Shown: in pieces, positions 15,520-23,165 of the stretch
How positions within the stretch are numbered: the first letter of the stretch is position 1
Layout of the letters: every line of letters begins with the position of its first letter
Origin: Kitasatospora sp052076145
Lineage (GTDB): Bacteria; Actinomycetota; Actinomycetes; Streptomycetales; Streptomycetaceae
Assembly: GCF_052076145.1 (NCBI RefSeq)
Contig: NZ_CP197246.1
Location: 806,001 to 870,000 of the forward strand
DNA length: 64,000 nt
Reading direction: 5' to 3'
Program-made: the position numbers and the translations under genes
The notes under the pieces: generated by a model
The model's input: the letters and a program-made list of their open reading frames with translations, nothing else
What the model was told of the DNA's origin: nothing
Databases searched by the model: none

Positions 15520-15771
15520 GCGGATAGGAATCCTATCATCGGGCTCGAAGTCGAGATAACCCGAGACGGGCCCACTGCTGGGCGGGTGGTCTACCTTCCG
15601 ACCGAGACGCTGGCCGAGGCCGAGCTGACCATGGCGCGCCTGCGGGAGCACTCGAAGGCCGTGCGGGCCGAGGCGGGCGAGGCTCTGGGAATCGCGTTGC
15701 CCCGCCAAAGCGCATAAGCGTCCACCTCTGGCTCTTTGCCCAGCTCAGAGCGGAGGTGGAAGGGCGTACAC
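15520..15771. other. Probable junction segment with a hairpin next to the ribA fragment
   Basis: An open frame from 15520 to 15717 (ending LGIALPRQSA) continues the phase of the previous gene after its stop; it has no clear start and may be a gene remnant. At 15722-15759, CCACCTC...GAGGTGG with an inner GCTC/GAGC pairing forms a hairpin directly before the first recognisable ribA codons. Confidence 0.45.
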
Positions 15772-16074
15772 TCGCTCCAGGACTCCGGGCTCGACACCTA
15801 CCAGGCCAACACCGCGCTCGGCCTCCCCGAGGACAGCCGCGACTACACCGCCGCCGCCCAGATGCTCACCACCCTCGGCGCCCGCACCATCCGCCTCCTC
15901 ACCAACAACCCCGACAAGGCCACCCAACTCACCACCCACGGCATCACCGTCACCGACCGCATCCCGACCGGCCTCCACCTCTCCCCCAGCAACCTCCACT
16001 ACCTCCGCACCAAGGCCACCGGTACCCCCGCCACCCGCCCCCACGGCCTCACCCACCTCCCCCTCGGCGCCTGA
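15772..16074 (+). pseudogene. ribA: 3' fragment of GTP cyclohydrolase II gene (ribA)
   Basis: About 100 codons encode the C-terminal end of a GTP cyclohydrolase II domain: LQDSGLDTYQANTALGLP, then DYTAAAQMLTTLG and IRLLTNNPDKATQL, all hallmarks of RibA. The zinc-binding and catalytic N-terminal two-thirds are missing; upstream sequence is unrelated. The fragment cannot make an active enzyme. An intact C-terminus cut off sharply beside accessory DNA is what a displaced 3' end looks like after site-specific integration into ribA, though random decay is also possible. Confidence 0.75.
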
Positions 16075-16480
16075 GCGGCCCCTCTTCCACACTGATGGGC
16101 TCGGGCATGGCGACCACCTGGTGTTCGTCCTCGTAAAGCACCATCCCGGGAATCTGCACCCAGACCGCCTCGCAGCCCACGCCGTGCTCCTCGAGGATCT
16201 CCAGGTACCCGTTGGCCCGCTCGATGTGCTCGTGGGCGGATGCCTTGAACCAGGCACCCGCACACGGGTGGAGCTCCCGGTCGTAAAGCGATGGATCCAC
16301 AGTGGACGGGTCGGTGAGGTTCGCGTCGAACCACTCGTAACCCGACTGCTTGAACGCCAATTGCTCAACGGTGAGCCTGTTCTCCCCGGCCAGACCGTTC
16401 AGCAACGCGAACACCCCCGGGTACGTTCCTCGCCGGTTCGGCACCGTCGCTTGAAACCGCACGTACAACAGCGTCTCCAC
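16049..16480 (-). CDS. Conserved actinobacterial protein of unknown function
   Basis: A 143-residue soluble protein with GTG start. Its N-terminus (LLYVRFQATVPNRRGTYPGVFALLNGLA) is of a type I associate with a widespread uncharacterised Streptomyces family; the middle has HPCAGAWFKASAHEHIERANGYLEILEEHGV. Its 3' end overlaps the tail of the ribA fragment on the other strand. It is the first apparently intact chromosomal gene right of the accessory region. No function can be assigned. Confidence 0.65.
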   Translation of the reverse strand: METLLYVRFQATVPNRRGTYPGVFALLNGLAGENRLTVEQLAFKQSGYEWFDANLTDPSTVDPSLYDRELHPCAGAWFKASAHEHIERANGYLEILEEHGVGCEAVWVQIPGMVLYEDEHQVVAMPEPISVEEGPLRRRGGGG

Positions 16481-16583
16481 CCGCAGCCCCAGAATGATCG
16501 TCTTCTCCCGGTGTGCCTGAGCTGCGTGTCCCCACGGCTCACCCGACGGCAGCTACCGTCAACTCCCTCGCTACAGTACGGCT

Positions 16584-17318
16584 GTGGAGGATCTCTTCGA
16601 GGAAGTCGCCAGCTCAGGGGCCCGGTTCGCCGCGAGTGTCGCGCAGCTCGGCGACGGCGGGATGCGGGCGGCGTCGGCGTTGCCCGGCTGGAGCCGGGGG
16701 CATGTCGTCTCCCATGTCGCCCGAAGTGTCGACGCCTACCTGTGGCTGCTGGCGGTGGCCCGGACCGGCGCCGAGCCCGGCCCCCGGGCGGACGGAGCGG
16801 CGATCGCGCGGGCCGTCGAGGAGGGCGCGGGCCGCTCCGCCGCCGAGCTCGCCGCCGATCTGCGCGGCCGGCTCGACCAGTTGGCCGAAGCGGCTGCCGC
16901 GATGCCCGGCGACCGCTGGGACTTCCCGGTCACGGCGCTCGCGGGCTGGCAGCACCCCGCCCGGTACACGCTCCGGCGCTGCCTGCGGGAGCTGGAGACC
17001 CATCACATCGACCTCGCGGTCGGCTACCGGCCGACCGACTGGCCGCAGGCATACGTGAGTTGGGCCCTCGACGACACCTTCGCGGCCCTGGCCGCACGGC
17101 AGTTCCCGCTCGCCCGCGTCGAGGCGACCGACCTCGGCCGCTCCTGGCGACCCGCCCCGGCGGGGCCGGTCGTCACCGGTCCCGGCCACGCGCTGCTCGC
17201 CTGGCTCAGCGGCCGCGCGAACGGCTCCGCACTCACCACGGACGGCCCGCTGCCCGCTCCGCCCGCCTGGCCGTTGCCGCTCGCCCCTGTGATCACGGCT
17301 GGTAGCGTCCGCGCATGA
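16584..17318 (+). CDS. Maleylpyruvate isomerase-family mycothiol-dependent enzyme
   Basis: A 244-residue DinB-fold protein with the MDMPI_N pattern: an N-terminal four-helix bundle with LPGWSRGHVVSHVARSVDAYLW (about residues 33-54), where His residues bind a divalent metal, and a later LETHHIDLAVGY supplying another His pair. The family includes mycothiol-dependent maleylpyruvate isomerase. GTG start; it overlaps the following DinB-type gene by four bases, so the two are coupled. The substrate is unknown. Confidence 0.85.
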   Translation: MEDLFEEVASSGARFAASVAQLGDGGMRAASALPGWSRGHVVSHVARSVDAYLWLLAVARTGAEPGPRADGAAIARAVEEGAGRSAAELAADLRGRLDQLAEAAAAMPGDRWDFPVTALAGWQHPARYTLRRCLRELETHHIDLAVGYRPTDWPQAYVSWALDDTFAALAARQFPLARVEATDLGRSWRPAPAGPVVTGPGHALLAWLSGRANGSALTTDGPLPAPPAWPLPLAPVITAGSVRA

Positions 17319-17818
17319 TGAAGCGAGTGCCGTTCACCGGCAGCGAGAAAGAGAGTCTGTACGTCGCCCTCGACCGGCATCGCGACGCGGTGCTGTGGAA
17401 GCTCGGCGGGCTCGACGACGAGCAGCTGCGGCGGCCGATGACGCCCTCGGGCACCAATCTGCTCGGGCTGGTCAAGCACCTCGGGGGCGCCGAACTCGGC
17501 TGGTTCTGCGAGACCTTCGGGCGGGAGACCGGGCCGATGCCGTTCGATCTCGATGCCGACGACAGCTCGGACATGCGCGTCGAGCCGGGTGAGTCCACGG
17601 CGGACGTCCTGGCGTTCTACGCCCGCGCCCGCGCCGCCGCCGACCGGGCGGTGGCCGAGCTGGAGCTCGACGACCGGGGCACGGCGTGGTTCGGCGAGCA
17701 GGTGACGCTGCGCTGGGTGCTGATCCACATGGCCACCGAGACCGCCCGGCACGCCGGCCACCTGGACGTCCTGCGCGAGCTGATCGACGGCGCGACCGGC
17801 GACCACAACCGGGGCTGA
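17315..17818 (+). CDS. DinB family protein (DUF664)
   Basis: A 167-residue four-helix DinB-fold protein. Metal ligands are placed as in DUF664 proteins: His in LGLVKHLGGAELGWF and in LIHMATETARHAGHLDVLRELIDG. Members are thought to be thiol-dependent metalloenzymes acting with mycothiol or bacillithiol. The ATG overlaps the preceding stop (ATGA), so the pair of DinB-fold proteins is made together. Confidence 0.9.
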   Translation: MMKRVPFTGSEKESLYVALDRHRDAVLWKLGGLDDEQLRRPMTPSGTNLLGLVKHLGGAELGWFCETFGRETGPMPFDLDADDSSDMRVEPGESTADVLAFYARARAAADRAVAELELDDRGTAWFGEQVTLRWVLIHMATETARHAGHLDVLRELIDGATGDHNRG

Positions 17819-17826
17819 GCACGCAG

Positions 17827-17860
17827 CGGCCCCGGCACGGCAGAAGCCGTACCGGGGCCG
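17827..17860. terminator. Terminator between convergent genes
   Basis: CGGCCCCGG and CCGGGGCCG arms, with ACGGC/GCCGT continuing inside, form a nearly perfect 14-pair stem with an AGAA loop. It lies between the rightward DUF664 gene and the leftward GH16 gene and can serve both. Confidence 0.8.
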
Positions 17861-17876
17861 TCGACCAGCGGGTGCG

Positions 17877-19127
17877 TCAGTGCTGCCAGACGCGGACGTA
17901 GTCGACCTGCATGTCCGCCGGGGCGACGGTCACGCTGTCGTCGTAGACGGCGTTGTTGAGGATCAGGTACTGCGGCGAGGAGGAGACGCCCGAGGTGATC
18001 TGGCCGACCTTCTGACCGTCGTAGTAGTAGGTGACGGAGCCGGGCTCCCAGTCGGCGCCGTACGTGTGCCAGCCGCTGTAGTTGCCGGAGGCGCAGGCAC
18101 CGGGGCCGCCCGAGGGCGAGTGGTAGTGGTAGCAGGCGTTGCCGCCGAGGCCCTCCATGATGTCCATCTCACCGTCGGCGGGCCAGCTCTGGCCGTCCGT
18201 CCAGAAGGCGGGCCAGTTGGCGATCTGGCCGCCGGAGGCCGGGAGGTAGATCCGGGCCTCGAAGGCGCCGTACGTGAACTGGGCCTTGCCGTTGCTCTGC
18301 GCCATGCCCGACCGGTACGGGAAGGTGGTGCCGTTGACGGTGGTCGGCTGCTGGACCGCGGTGAGGTGCAGGTTGCCGCCGCTGACCGTCGTCTGCGAGG
18401 GCGCATAGGCGGCCTTCTCGTAGCTGTTGACCGGGACCGTCGTGCAGGTGGCGCAGCCGAACCAGTTCGCCGTCCATTTGCTGGAGTCGAGCGAGCTGCC
18501 GCTGAACTCGTCCGCGAACACCGACCGCCAGCTGCCCGCGATCCCGACCGGCCCACCAGCAGTGGGCGCAGGAGTGGGTGTCGGCGTGGAAGTGGGGGTG
18601 GGAGTCGGTGTGGGGGTGGGAGTCGGCGTGGGAGTCGGCGTGGGAGTCGGCGCAGGGGTGGGAGTCGGCGTCGGCGTCGGGGCCGGGGTGCTGCCGGTCG
18701 TGACCGTGCCGACCGGGGCGAGGTTGTGCCAGGTGTTGTTCGTCTCGTACGCCACGAAGTAGGTGTACTTGCCCGCCGGGAGGGTGCGGCTCGGCGGGGT
18801 GAAGGTGCGCGGCTGGCTGGTGAGCGTGGTGGCGCCGGTGCCGCGGAAGTCGTAGTTCGCGCCGGTGGCCGAGCGGACGGCGATGGTCAGGGCCTGGACC
18901 TTGACGCGCTGGCCGGCGTGCAGCTTCGCGGTGGCGGTGACCGGGGCTCCGGCGGCGGGCGAGGCCGGGGTGACGGAGAGCGAGTCGACGACGACCGGCG
19001 CCGCTGCACGGGCGGGGGCCGCCCAGGCGGCTGTGCCGACACCTGCGCCGACGAGGGCGAGCGCGAGTGCGGCGGAGCTGCGCCGGGAGAGGGCGGTGCG
19101 ACGACGGTGCTTGGGGTGATTGGGCAT
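17877..19127 (-). CDS. Secreted GH16 endoglucanase-type glycoside hydrolase
   Basis: A 416-residue secreted enzyme. Residues 1-42 are a signal peptide with twin basic residues and an AAWAAPARA-type cleavage end. Residues about 43-140 form a beta-rich accessory domain, then a long Thr-Pro repeat linker, then the GH16 catalytic domain (about 195-416). The catalytic signature is DGEMDIMEG with Glu320, Asp322 and Glu325. GH16 enzymes cut beta-1,3/1,4-glucans, laminarin and similar polymers. The gene stands alone and is divergent from the FAD enzyme gene. Confidence 0.93.
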   Translation of the reverse strand: MPNHPKHRRRTALSRRSSAALALALVGAGVGTAAWAAPARAAAPVVVDSLSVTPASPAAGAPVTATAKLHAGQRVKVQALTIAVRSATGANYDFRGTGATTLTSQPRTFTPPSRTLPAGKYTYFVAYETNNTWHNLAPVGTVTTGSTPAPTPTPTPTPAPTPTPTPTPTPTPTPTPTPTSTPTPTPAPTAGGPVGIAGSWRSVFADEFSGSSLDSSKWTANWFGCATCTTVPVNSYEKAAYAPSQTTVSGGNLHLTAVQQPTTVNGTTFPYRSGMAQSNGKAQFTYGAFEARIYLPASGGQIANWPAFWTDGQSWPADGEMDIMEGLGGNACYHYHSPSGGPGACASGNYSGWHTYGADWEPGSVTYYYDGQKVGQITSGVSSSPQYLILNNAVYDDSVTVAPADMQVDYVRVWQH

Positions 19128-19401
19128 GCTGTGGGGAAGGCCCTTTCGTGCTGACTCCCCCCTCGGACAGGCGCGGGCCCGCGCCGCTCCGGCAGGGAGG
19201 CCGCGGACTCACAGTGTTGGAGCCTGCGGGAAGAGCCCGCGCCGGGGCAAGGCCCGACGGGCTGCCGAGCACCCGAGAAAGGCATGTACACGTCCAAAAC
19301 TGCTGGTCGGAGCGGGTGGCCCGACAAACTGTGACGTCGCGCACAGCCGCCGCACGGTGCACCCTTGGGAGAGGGGCCGTGCTGCCGAGGGGAGCCCTCC
19401 G

Positions 19402-20595
19402 ATGTCGCTGGAACGACCGGTCACGGTGGTCGGCGCTGGCCCGTACGGGCTCGCCGTCGCCGCGCACCTGAAGGAACGTCAGGTCCCGGTACGGGTGCTC
19501 GGCGAACCGATGGAGAGCTGGCGCGAGCGGATGCCCGCCGGGATGTACCTCAAATCGACGCCCCGAGCCTCCGCGATCGCCGATCCGGCGGCCAGGCACC
19601 GCTTCCTCGACTTCCGCGCGCAGGAGGGCGGCGGCTGGGTCGGCGACCGGTACCCGGTGCCGGTCGAGGAGTTCGTCCGCTACGGAGAGTGGTTCCAGCG
19701 CCGGTGCGTGCCCGAGCTGGAGCGCAGCACGGTGACCGGTGTCAGCGCCGGGCCGGGCGGGCTGCGGCTGCGGCTGGACACCGGCGAGGAGTACGCCAGC
19801 CGCGCCGTGGTGCTCGCCACCGGGCTGGGGCCGTACCCGAGGATGCCGGAGGCGCTGGCGCCGCTGGCCGAGGCCGGGCTCGCCTCGCACTCGTCGGAAC
19901 ACGCGAGCCTGGCGCACTTCGCCGGGCAGCGCGTCGCGGTGATCGGCGCCGGGCAGTCGGCGCTGGAGAGCGCCGCGCTGCTGCACGAGGCCGGCGCGCA
20001 GCCGACGGTGGTGGCGCGGGCCCGGCGGCTGGTCTTCGGCACCCCGCCCTCGCGGGAACGGCCCGGTGACCGCCCGCTGCGCGCGCGGATCGCCCACCCC
20101 GGCTCGAATCTGGGCGAGGGGTGGCCCTTGCTGGGCTACAGCCAACTGCCCGCCGCCTTCCGGCACCTGCCCGACGACACCCGCCGGGAGCTGGTCCGGA
20201 CGGTGCTGGGCCCGGCCGGTGCCTGGTGGCTGCGCGAGCGGGTGGAGGACCGCGTCACCGTGCTGACCGGCCACGCCGTCCACCATGCCGAGGCCGTCGA
20301 CGGCCATGCCCGGCTGCGGCTGCAGGGGCCGACCGGGACGGTGGAGGCCGACCACGTCCTGGCCGCCACCGGCTACCAGGTCGACGTCGACCGGCTCGGC
20401 CTGCTGGACGAGAACGTACGGCGGGGCGTGCGGTGCACGCCCCAGGGCGCTCCGAGGCTGTCGGAGCACTTCGAGTCGTCGGTGCCGGGCCTGTACTTCA
20501 CCGGGCTGTCATCGGCGGACACCTTCGGGCCGGTGATGCGGTTCGTCTGCGGCACGGGGTTCGCCGCCCGCCGCATCAGCCGCGCCCTGGCCTGA
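19402..20595 (+). CDS. FAD/NAD(P)-binding flavoprotein (monooxygenase-like)
   Basis: A 397-residue flavoprotein starting at ATG 19402 with GGGGAG upstream. The FAD dinucleotide fold is at the N-terminus (VVGAGPYGLAVAAHL), the NAD(P) fold near residue 175 (VAVIGAGQSALESAALL), and an ATG-type motif HVLAATGYQVD closes the domain. The layout resembles lysine/ornithine N-monooxygenase-like and flavin monooxygenase-like proteins, but the substrate is not evident. It converges on the ATP-grasp gene with a terminator between. Confidence 0.85.
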   Translation: MSLERPVTVVGAGPYGLAVAAHLKERQVPVRVLGEPMESWRERMPAGMYLKSTPRASAIADPAARHRFLDFRAQEGGGWVGDRYPVPVEEFVRYGEWFQRRCVPELERSTVTGVSAGPGGLRLRLDTGEEYASRAVVLATGLGPYPRMPEALAPLAEAGLASHSSEHASLAHFAGQRVAVIGAGQSALESAALLHEAGAQPTVVARARRLVFGTPPSRERPGDRPLRARIAHPGSNLGEGWPLLGYSQLPAAFRHLPDDTRRELVRTVLGPAGAWWLRERVEDRVTVLTGHAVHHAEAVDGHARLRLQGPTGTVEADHVLAATGYQVDVDRLGLLDENVRRGVRCTPQGAPRLSEHFESSVPGLYFTGLSSADTFGPVMRFVCGTGFAARRISRALA

Positions 20596-20600
20596 GAACG

Positions 20601-20622
20601 GCCGGCCCAGGGGCTGGCCGGC
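20601..20622. terminator. Short terminator between convergent genes
   Basis: GCCGGCC (20601-20607) pairs with GGCCGGC (20616-20622) around an eight-base loop, between the convergent FAD enzyme and ATP-grasp genes. Confidence 0.55.
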
Positions 20623-20630
20623 AGCCTCGT

Positions 20631-21848
20631 TCACCTGAAGGCTCGTGGCAGCCGGCGGGCGATGTGCAGCGCCGCCCTTGCGCCGAAGCGGGCGGCTTCG
20701 GCGGCGACGGGGACGGGGTCGTCGGTGCAGAGCCAGGCGCGTTGGGCCGGGCGGCGGGGGCGGATGCGCTGCGGGGGGCGGCGGTCGCGCCAGGTGGTGG
20801 CGGCCACCGAGAGCAGGTCGAGCTGGCCGACGGCGTAGCTGCGGGGCAGTTGGGTGCCCTGCGGGACGGGCCGGCCGGTGCGGTCGAGGTGCAGGGCGCG
20901 GACGACGTCGATGCCGTCGGTCGTCTCGAACAGGCGGAACTGCGCGCCGGTGCGCGGGTTGAAGTCGACGAGCCGGTAGCCGCCGTCGCGCAGGTCGAGC
21001 CGCCAGTCGAGGTCGGCGGTGCCGCTGTAGCCGATTCGGCGGCAGAAGTCGGCCGCCAGTGAGGCGAGTTCGGGGTTGGAGACGGCTCGGGCCCGGGTGG
21101 TGACGCCGCCGCCGGGGGGCCAGGAGCGCAGCTTGATGCCGGTGAAGACGACCAGCGGCTTGCCCCCGGCGCCGCAGCACAGGTGGGTGAACCAGTCCTC
21201 GGACCGCTCGGACGGCAGGTACTCCTGGACGAGCACCGAGAGGCAGCCCTCGGGCGGGCGGAGGACGAGCAGCTCGGCCTCGTCGTGGACGACGGTGGTG
21301 TGGGTGACGACGGGCCGGCGCAGCCGGGTGAAGGCCTCCAGGTTCTTCAGCACCAGCGGGTAGCCGAACTCACGTGCCACCGCGAGCAGTTCGTCGCGGT
21401 CGGCACATGCCTGGGTGCGTGGCGTCAGCACGCCGTGCGTCCGGCAGAGGTCGTGCAGCTCGGCCTTGTTGGCGAGGCGGCGGGGCAGCGTCGCGGGGAC
21501 GGGGGGCAGCAGCAGGTAGGGGGCGAGCTGTTCGGCGTGTTCGGCGAGCAGCACGGCGGCCTCGTCGTCGGTGGCGACGACGACGCTGGGGCGGCCGATC
21601 GCCCGTGCGGCGTCGGTGACGGCGGCGAGCAACTGCTCGGGCGGCTCGCAACCGGTGCTGGGGCGGACGAAGGCGCGGTCGAGGTAGCGGGAGAGGGCGG
21701 TCGGCGTGAACCTGTCCTCGACCATGGCGTGCACGGGCACGCCGAGGCGGCCGAAGGAGCGGACGGCGCCGAGGGCGCTGTACGACTGCGGGTAGTGGCC
21801 TATCTTCACCAGCAGGACGGGGACGTCCCGGTCGAGCTCGGGGGTCAT
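20631..21848 (-). CDS. ATP-grasp domain carboxylate-amine ligase-like protein
   Basis: A 405-residue protein. The first 110 residues are a Rossmann-like preATP-grasp part (VLLVKIGHYPQSYSALGAVRSFG). The ATP-grasp core follows, with YPLVLKNLEAF for the nucleotide lysine, LVQEYLPSE, and the metal-binding end YRLVDFNPRTGAQFRLF. Such enzymes join a carboxylate to an amine or similar group using ATP. It starts 24 bases downstream of the membrane GH16 gene and is likely the last gene of the exopolysaccharide operon. Substrates are unknown. Confidence 0.85.
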   Translation of the reverse strand: MTPELDRDVPVLLVKIGHYPQSYSALGAVRSFGRLGVPVHAMVEDRFTPTALSRYLDRAFVRPSTGCEPPEQLLAAVTDAARAIGRPSVVVATDDEAAVLLAEHAEQLAPYLLLPPVPATLPRRLANKAELHDLCRTHGVLTPRTQACADRDELLAVAREFGYPLVLKNLEAFTRLRRPVVTHTTVVHDEAELLVLRPPEGCLSVLVQEYLPSERSEDWFTHLCCGAGGKPLVVFTGIKLRSWPPGGGVTTRARAVSNPELASLAADFCRRIGYSGTADLDWRLDLRDGGYRLVDFNPRTGAQFRLFETTDGIDVVRALHLDRTGRPVPQGTQLPRSYAVGQLDLLSVAATTWRDRRPPQRIRPRRPAQRAWLCTDDPVPVAAEAARFGARAALHIARRLPRAFR

Positions 21849-21872
21849 CTTCTCTCACCTCCCGTTACCTGG

Positions 21873-23165
21873 TCAGTGCTGCCAGACGCCGACCCAGGCG
21901 ACCTGGAGCTGGGCGGAGTCGACGGAGGCCGGCGGGTCCTCCTGGAAACCGACGGCGAGGTCGAGCACCAGCTCCATCGCGACGTGCGGCACGCAGGTCG
22001 GCTTGGTGACCTGGAAGCGCTGCACGCCGTCGACGTACCAGGTGACCGAGTCGGGCTCCCAGTCGATGGCGAAGACGTGGTACGTGGTCGCGAAGTCGGC
22101 TGCGGCGGTGGTCTGGCCGACGTGGGCGTCGCTGCCGTCGGCGGTGCGGTAGTGCAGGTTCATGTCGACCTGCTGGTTGGTGTTGATGAACTCGGCGACG
22201 TCGATCTCGGGCGGGGTGCTCCGGGCCTCGGCGGGGATCAGCCAGAAGGCGGGGAAGAATCCGGCGGCGGTGGCCGGGGCCTTGATGGCGGCCGCGAAGT
22301 AGCCGTAGGTGAAGGTGTGCCGGGGCGTGCCGTTCCAGGAGTCGCGGCCGGTGCTGATCATGCCGGAGACCCACGGGTAGCTGGTGCCGTCGCTGCCGGA
22401 GGTGGCGCGGCGTTCGGCGGTCAGGGTCAGCCCGCTCTGGGTGAAGCCGACCTGGCCGGGCCGGTACCACTCGTCCTCGTGGTTGCCCTGGTTGGTGCAG
22501 CCGTTGTCGTTCCAGTCGAAGCAGCTCACCCAGTCGGCGCGGTCGAGGGTCGGGCCGGCGAAGTTGTCGTGGAAGGCCGAGTGCCAGGGGCCGGGGGCGG
22601 CGGGCTGGTCCAGCGGCACCGAGCTGCTGGTCGGCCCGGCCGTCGCCTGCGGGGGCCGGGTGGCGGTGGAGACGGCGGGGCCCCCGCCGCAGGCGGCGGT
22701 GAGCGTCAGCAGTGCGGCGCCCGCGCACTCGGCGGCCCGGCGGCGCGGGTCGGCGGGCCGCCGGGCCGCCTCTCCCTGCGGGGTGCGTCGGACGGTGCGG
22801 CGGGCGGTGCCGGGGCCGTACCGGCGCGGGAGGACGGCGAGCAGGGTGGTGAGGCAAGCCAGCACTGTCAGCGTGGCCCTGGCGCCGAGGACGCCGGCCA
22901 GCGCGAGGCCGACCGCCGTCAGGGTGGTAAGCGCGGCGCTCAGCACCAGGGCGGCGGCGGCCGCGCCGAGCGGTCCGGCGCCGCCGGGGAGCCCGGCCCG
23001 GGTCGGCCTGGCCAGCAGCAGGGCCGCCGCCCCGGGGCAGCTGAGCAGGAAGACGGCCGTGACGGCCGTCCGCAGGGCGGTCCCCGGGCCGAGCTGGGCG
23101 GCCGCCAGGGCGAGCCACCCGGAGGTGGCGAGCAGCGCCCGGTAGAGGGTCGGCGACGGGATCAC
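21873..23165 (-). CDS. Membrane-anchored GH16 glycoside hydrolase
   Basis: A 430-residue protein beginning at a GTG that overlaps the preceding stop by four bases. Residues about 8-115 contain several hydrophobic spans, then a second hydrophobic patch ending TLTAACGGG (about residue 155), then a Ser/Thr/Pro linker and a GH16 domain (about 195-430). The catalytic signature is PEIDVAEF with Glu320, Asp322 and Glu325. Fusion of membrane spans to GH16 suggests an enzyme tethered outside the cell that trims or releases the polymer made by the operon. Confidence 0.88.
   Translation of the reverse strand: MIPSPTLYRALLATSGWLALAAAQLGPGTALRTAVTAVFLLSCPGAAALLLARPTRAGLPGGAGPLGAAAAALVLSAALTTLTAVGLALAGVLGARATLTVLACLTTLLAVLPRRYGPGTARRTVRRTPQGEAARRPADPRRRAAECAGAALLTLTAACGGGPAVSTATRPPQATAGPTSSSVPLDQPAAPGPWHSAFHDNFAGPTLDRADWVSCFDWNDNGCTNQGNHEDEWYRPGQVGFTQSGLTLTAERRATSGSDGTSYPWVSGMISTGRDSWNGTPRHTFTYGYFAAAIKAPATAAGFFPAFWLIPAEARSTPPEIDVAEFINTNQQVDMNLHYRTADGSDAHVGQTTAAADFATTYHVFAIDWEPDSVTWYVDGVQRFQVTKPTCVPHVAMELVLDLAVGFQEDPPASVDSAQLQVAWVGVWQH

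Noticed and set aside
15520..15717. Open frame ending LGIALPRQSA after the 15052 gene
   Set aside because: It has some protein-like character but no ATG/GTG with a ribosome site; kept only as a possible remnant.
16049..16480. Gene possibly part of the mobile element
   Set aside because: It lies beyond the ribA fragment and resembles a widespread chromosomal family, so it is treated as host DNA.
18541..18700. Tandem repeat in the GH16 gene
   Set aside because: It is simply the coding sequence of the Thr-Pro linker, common in secreted actinobacterial enzymes.
19128..19401. Riboswitch (ydaO-type) before the secreted GH16 gene
   Set aside because: Such elements precede wall hydrolases in actinobacteria, but I could not find the conserved core here.
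18169..20469. A 766-codon leftward open frame
   Set aside because: It spans two well-supported genes in other frames and its translation is Arg/Pro/His-rich, an artefact of high GC.
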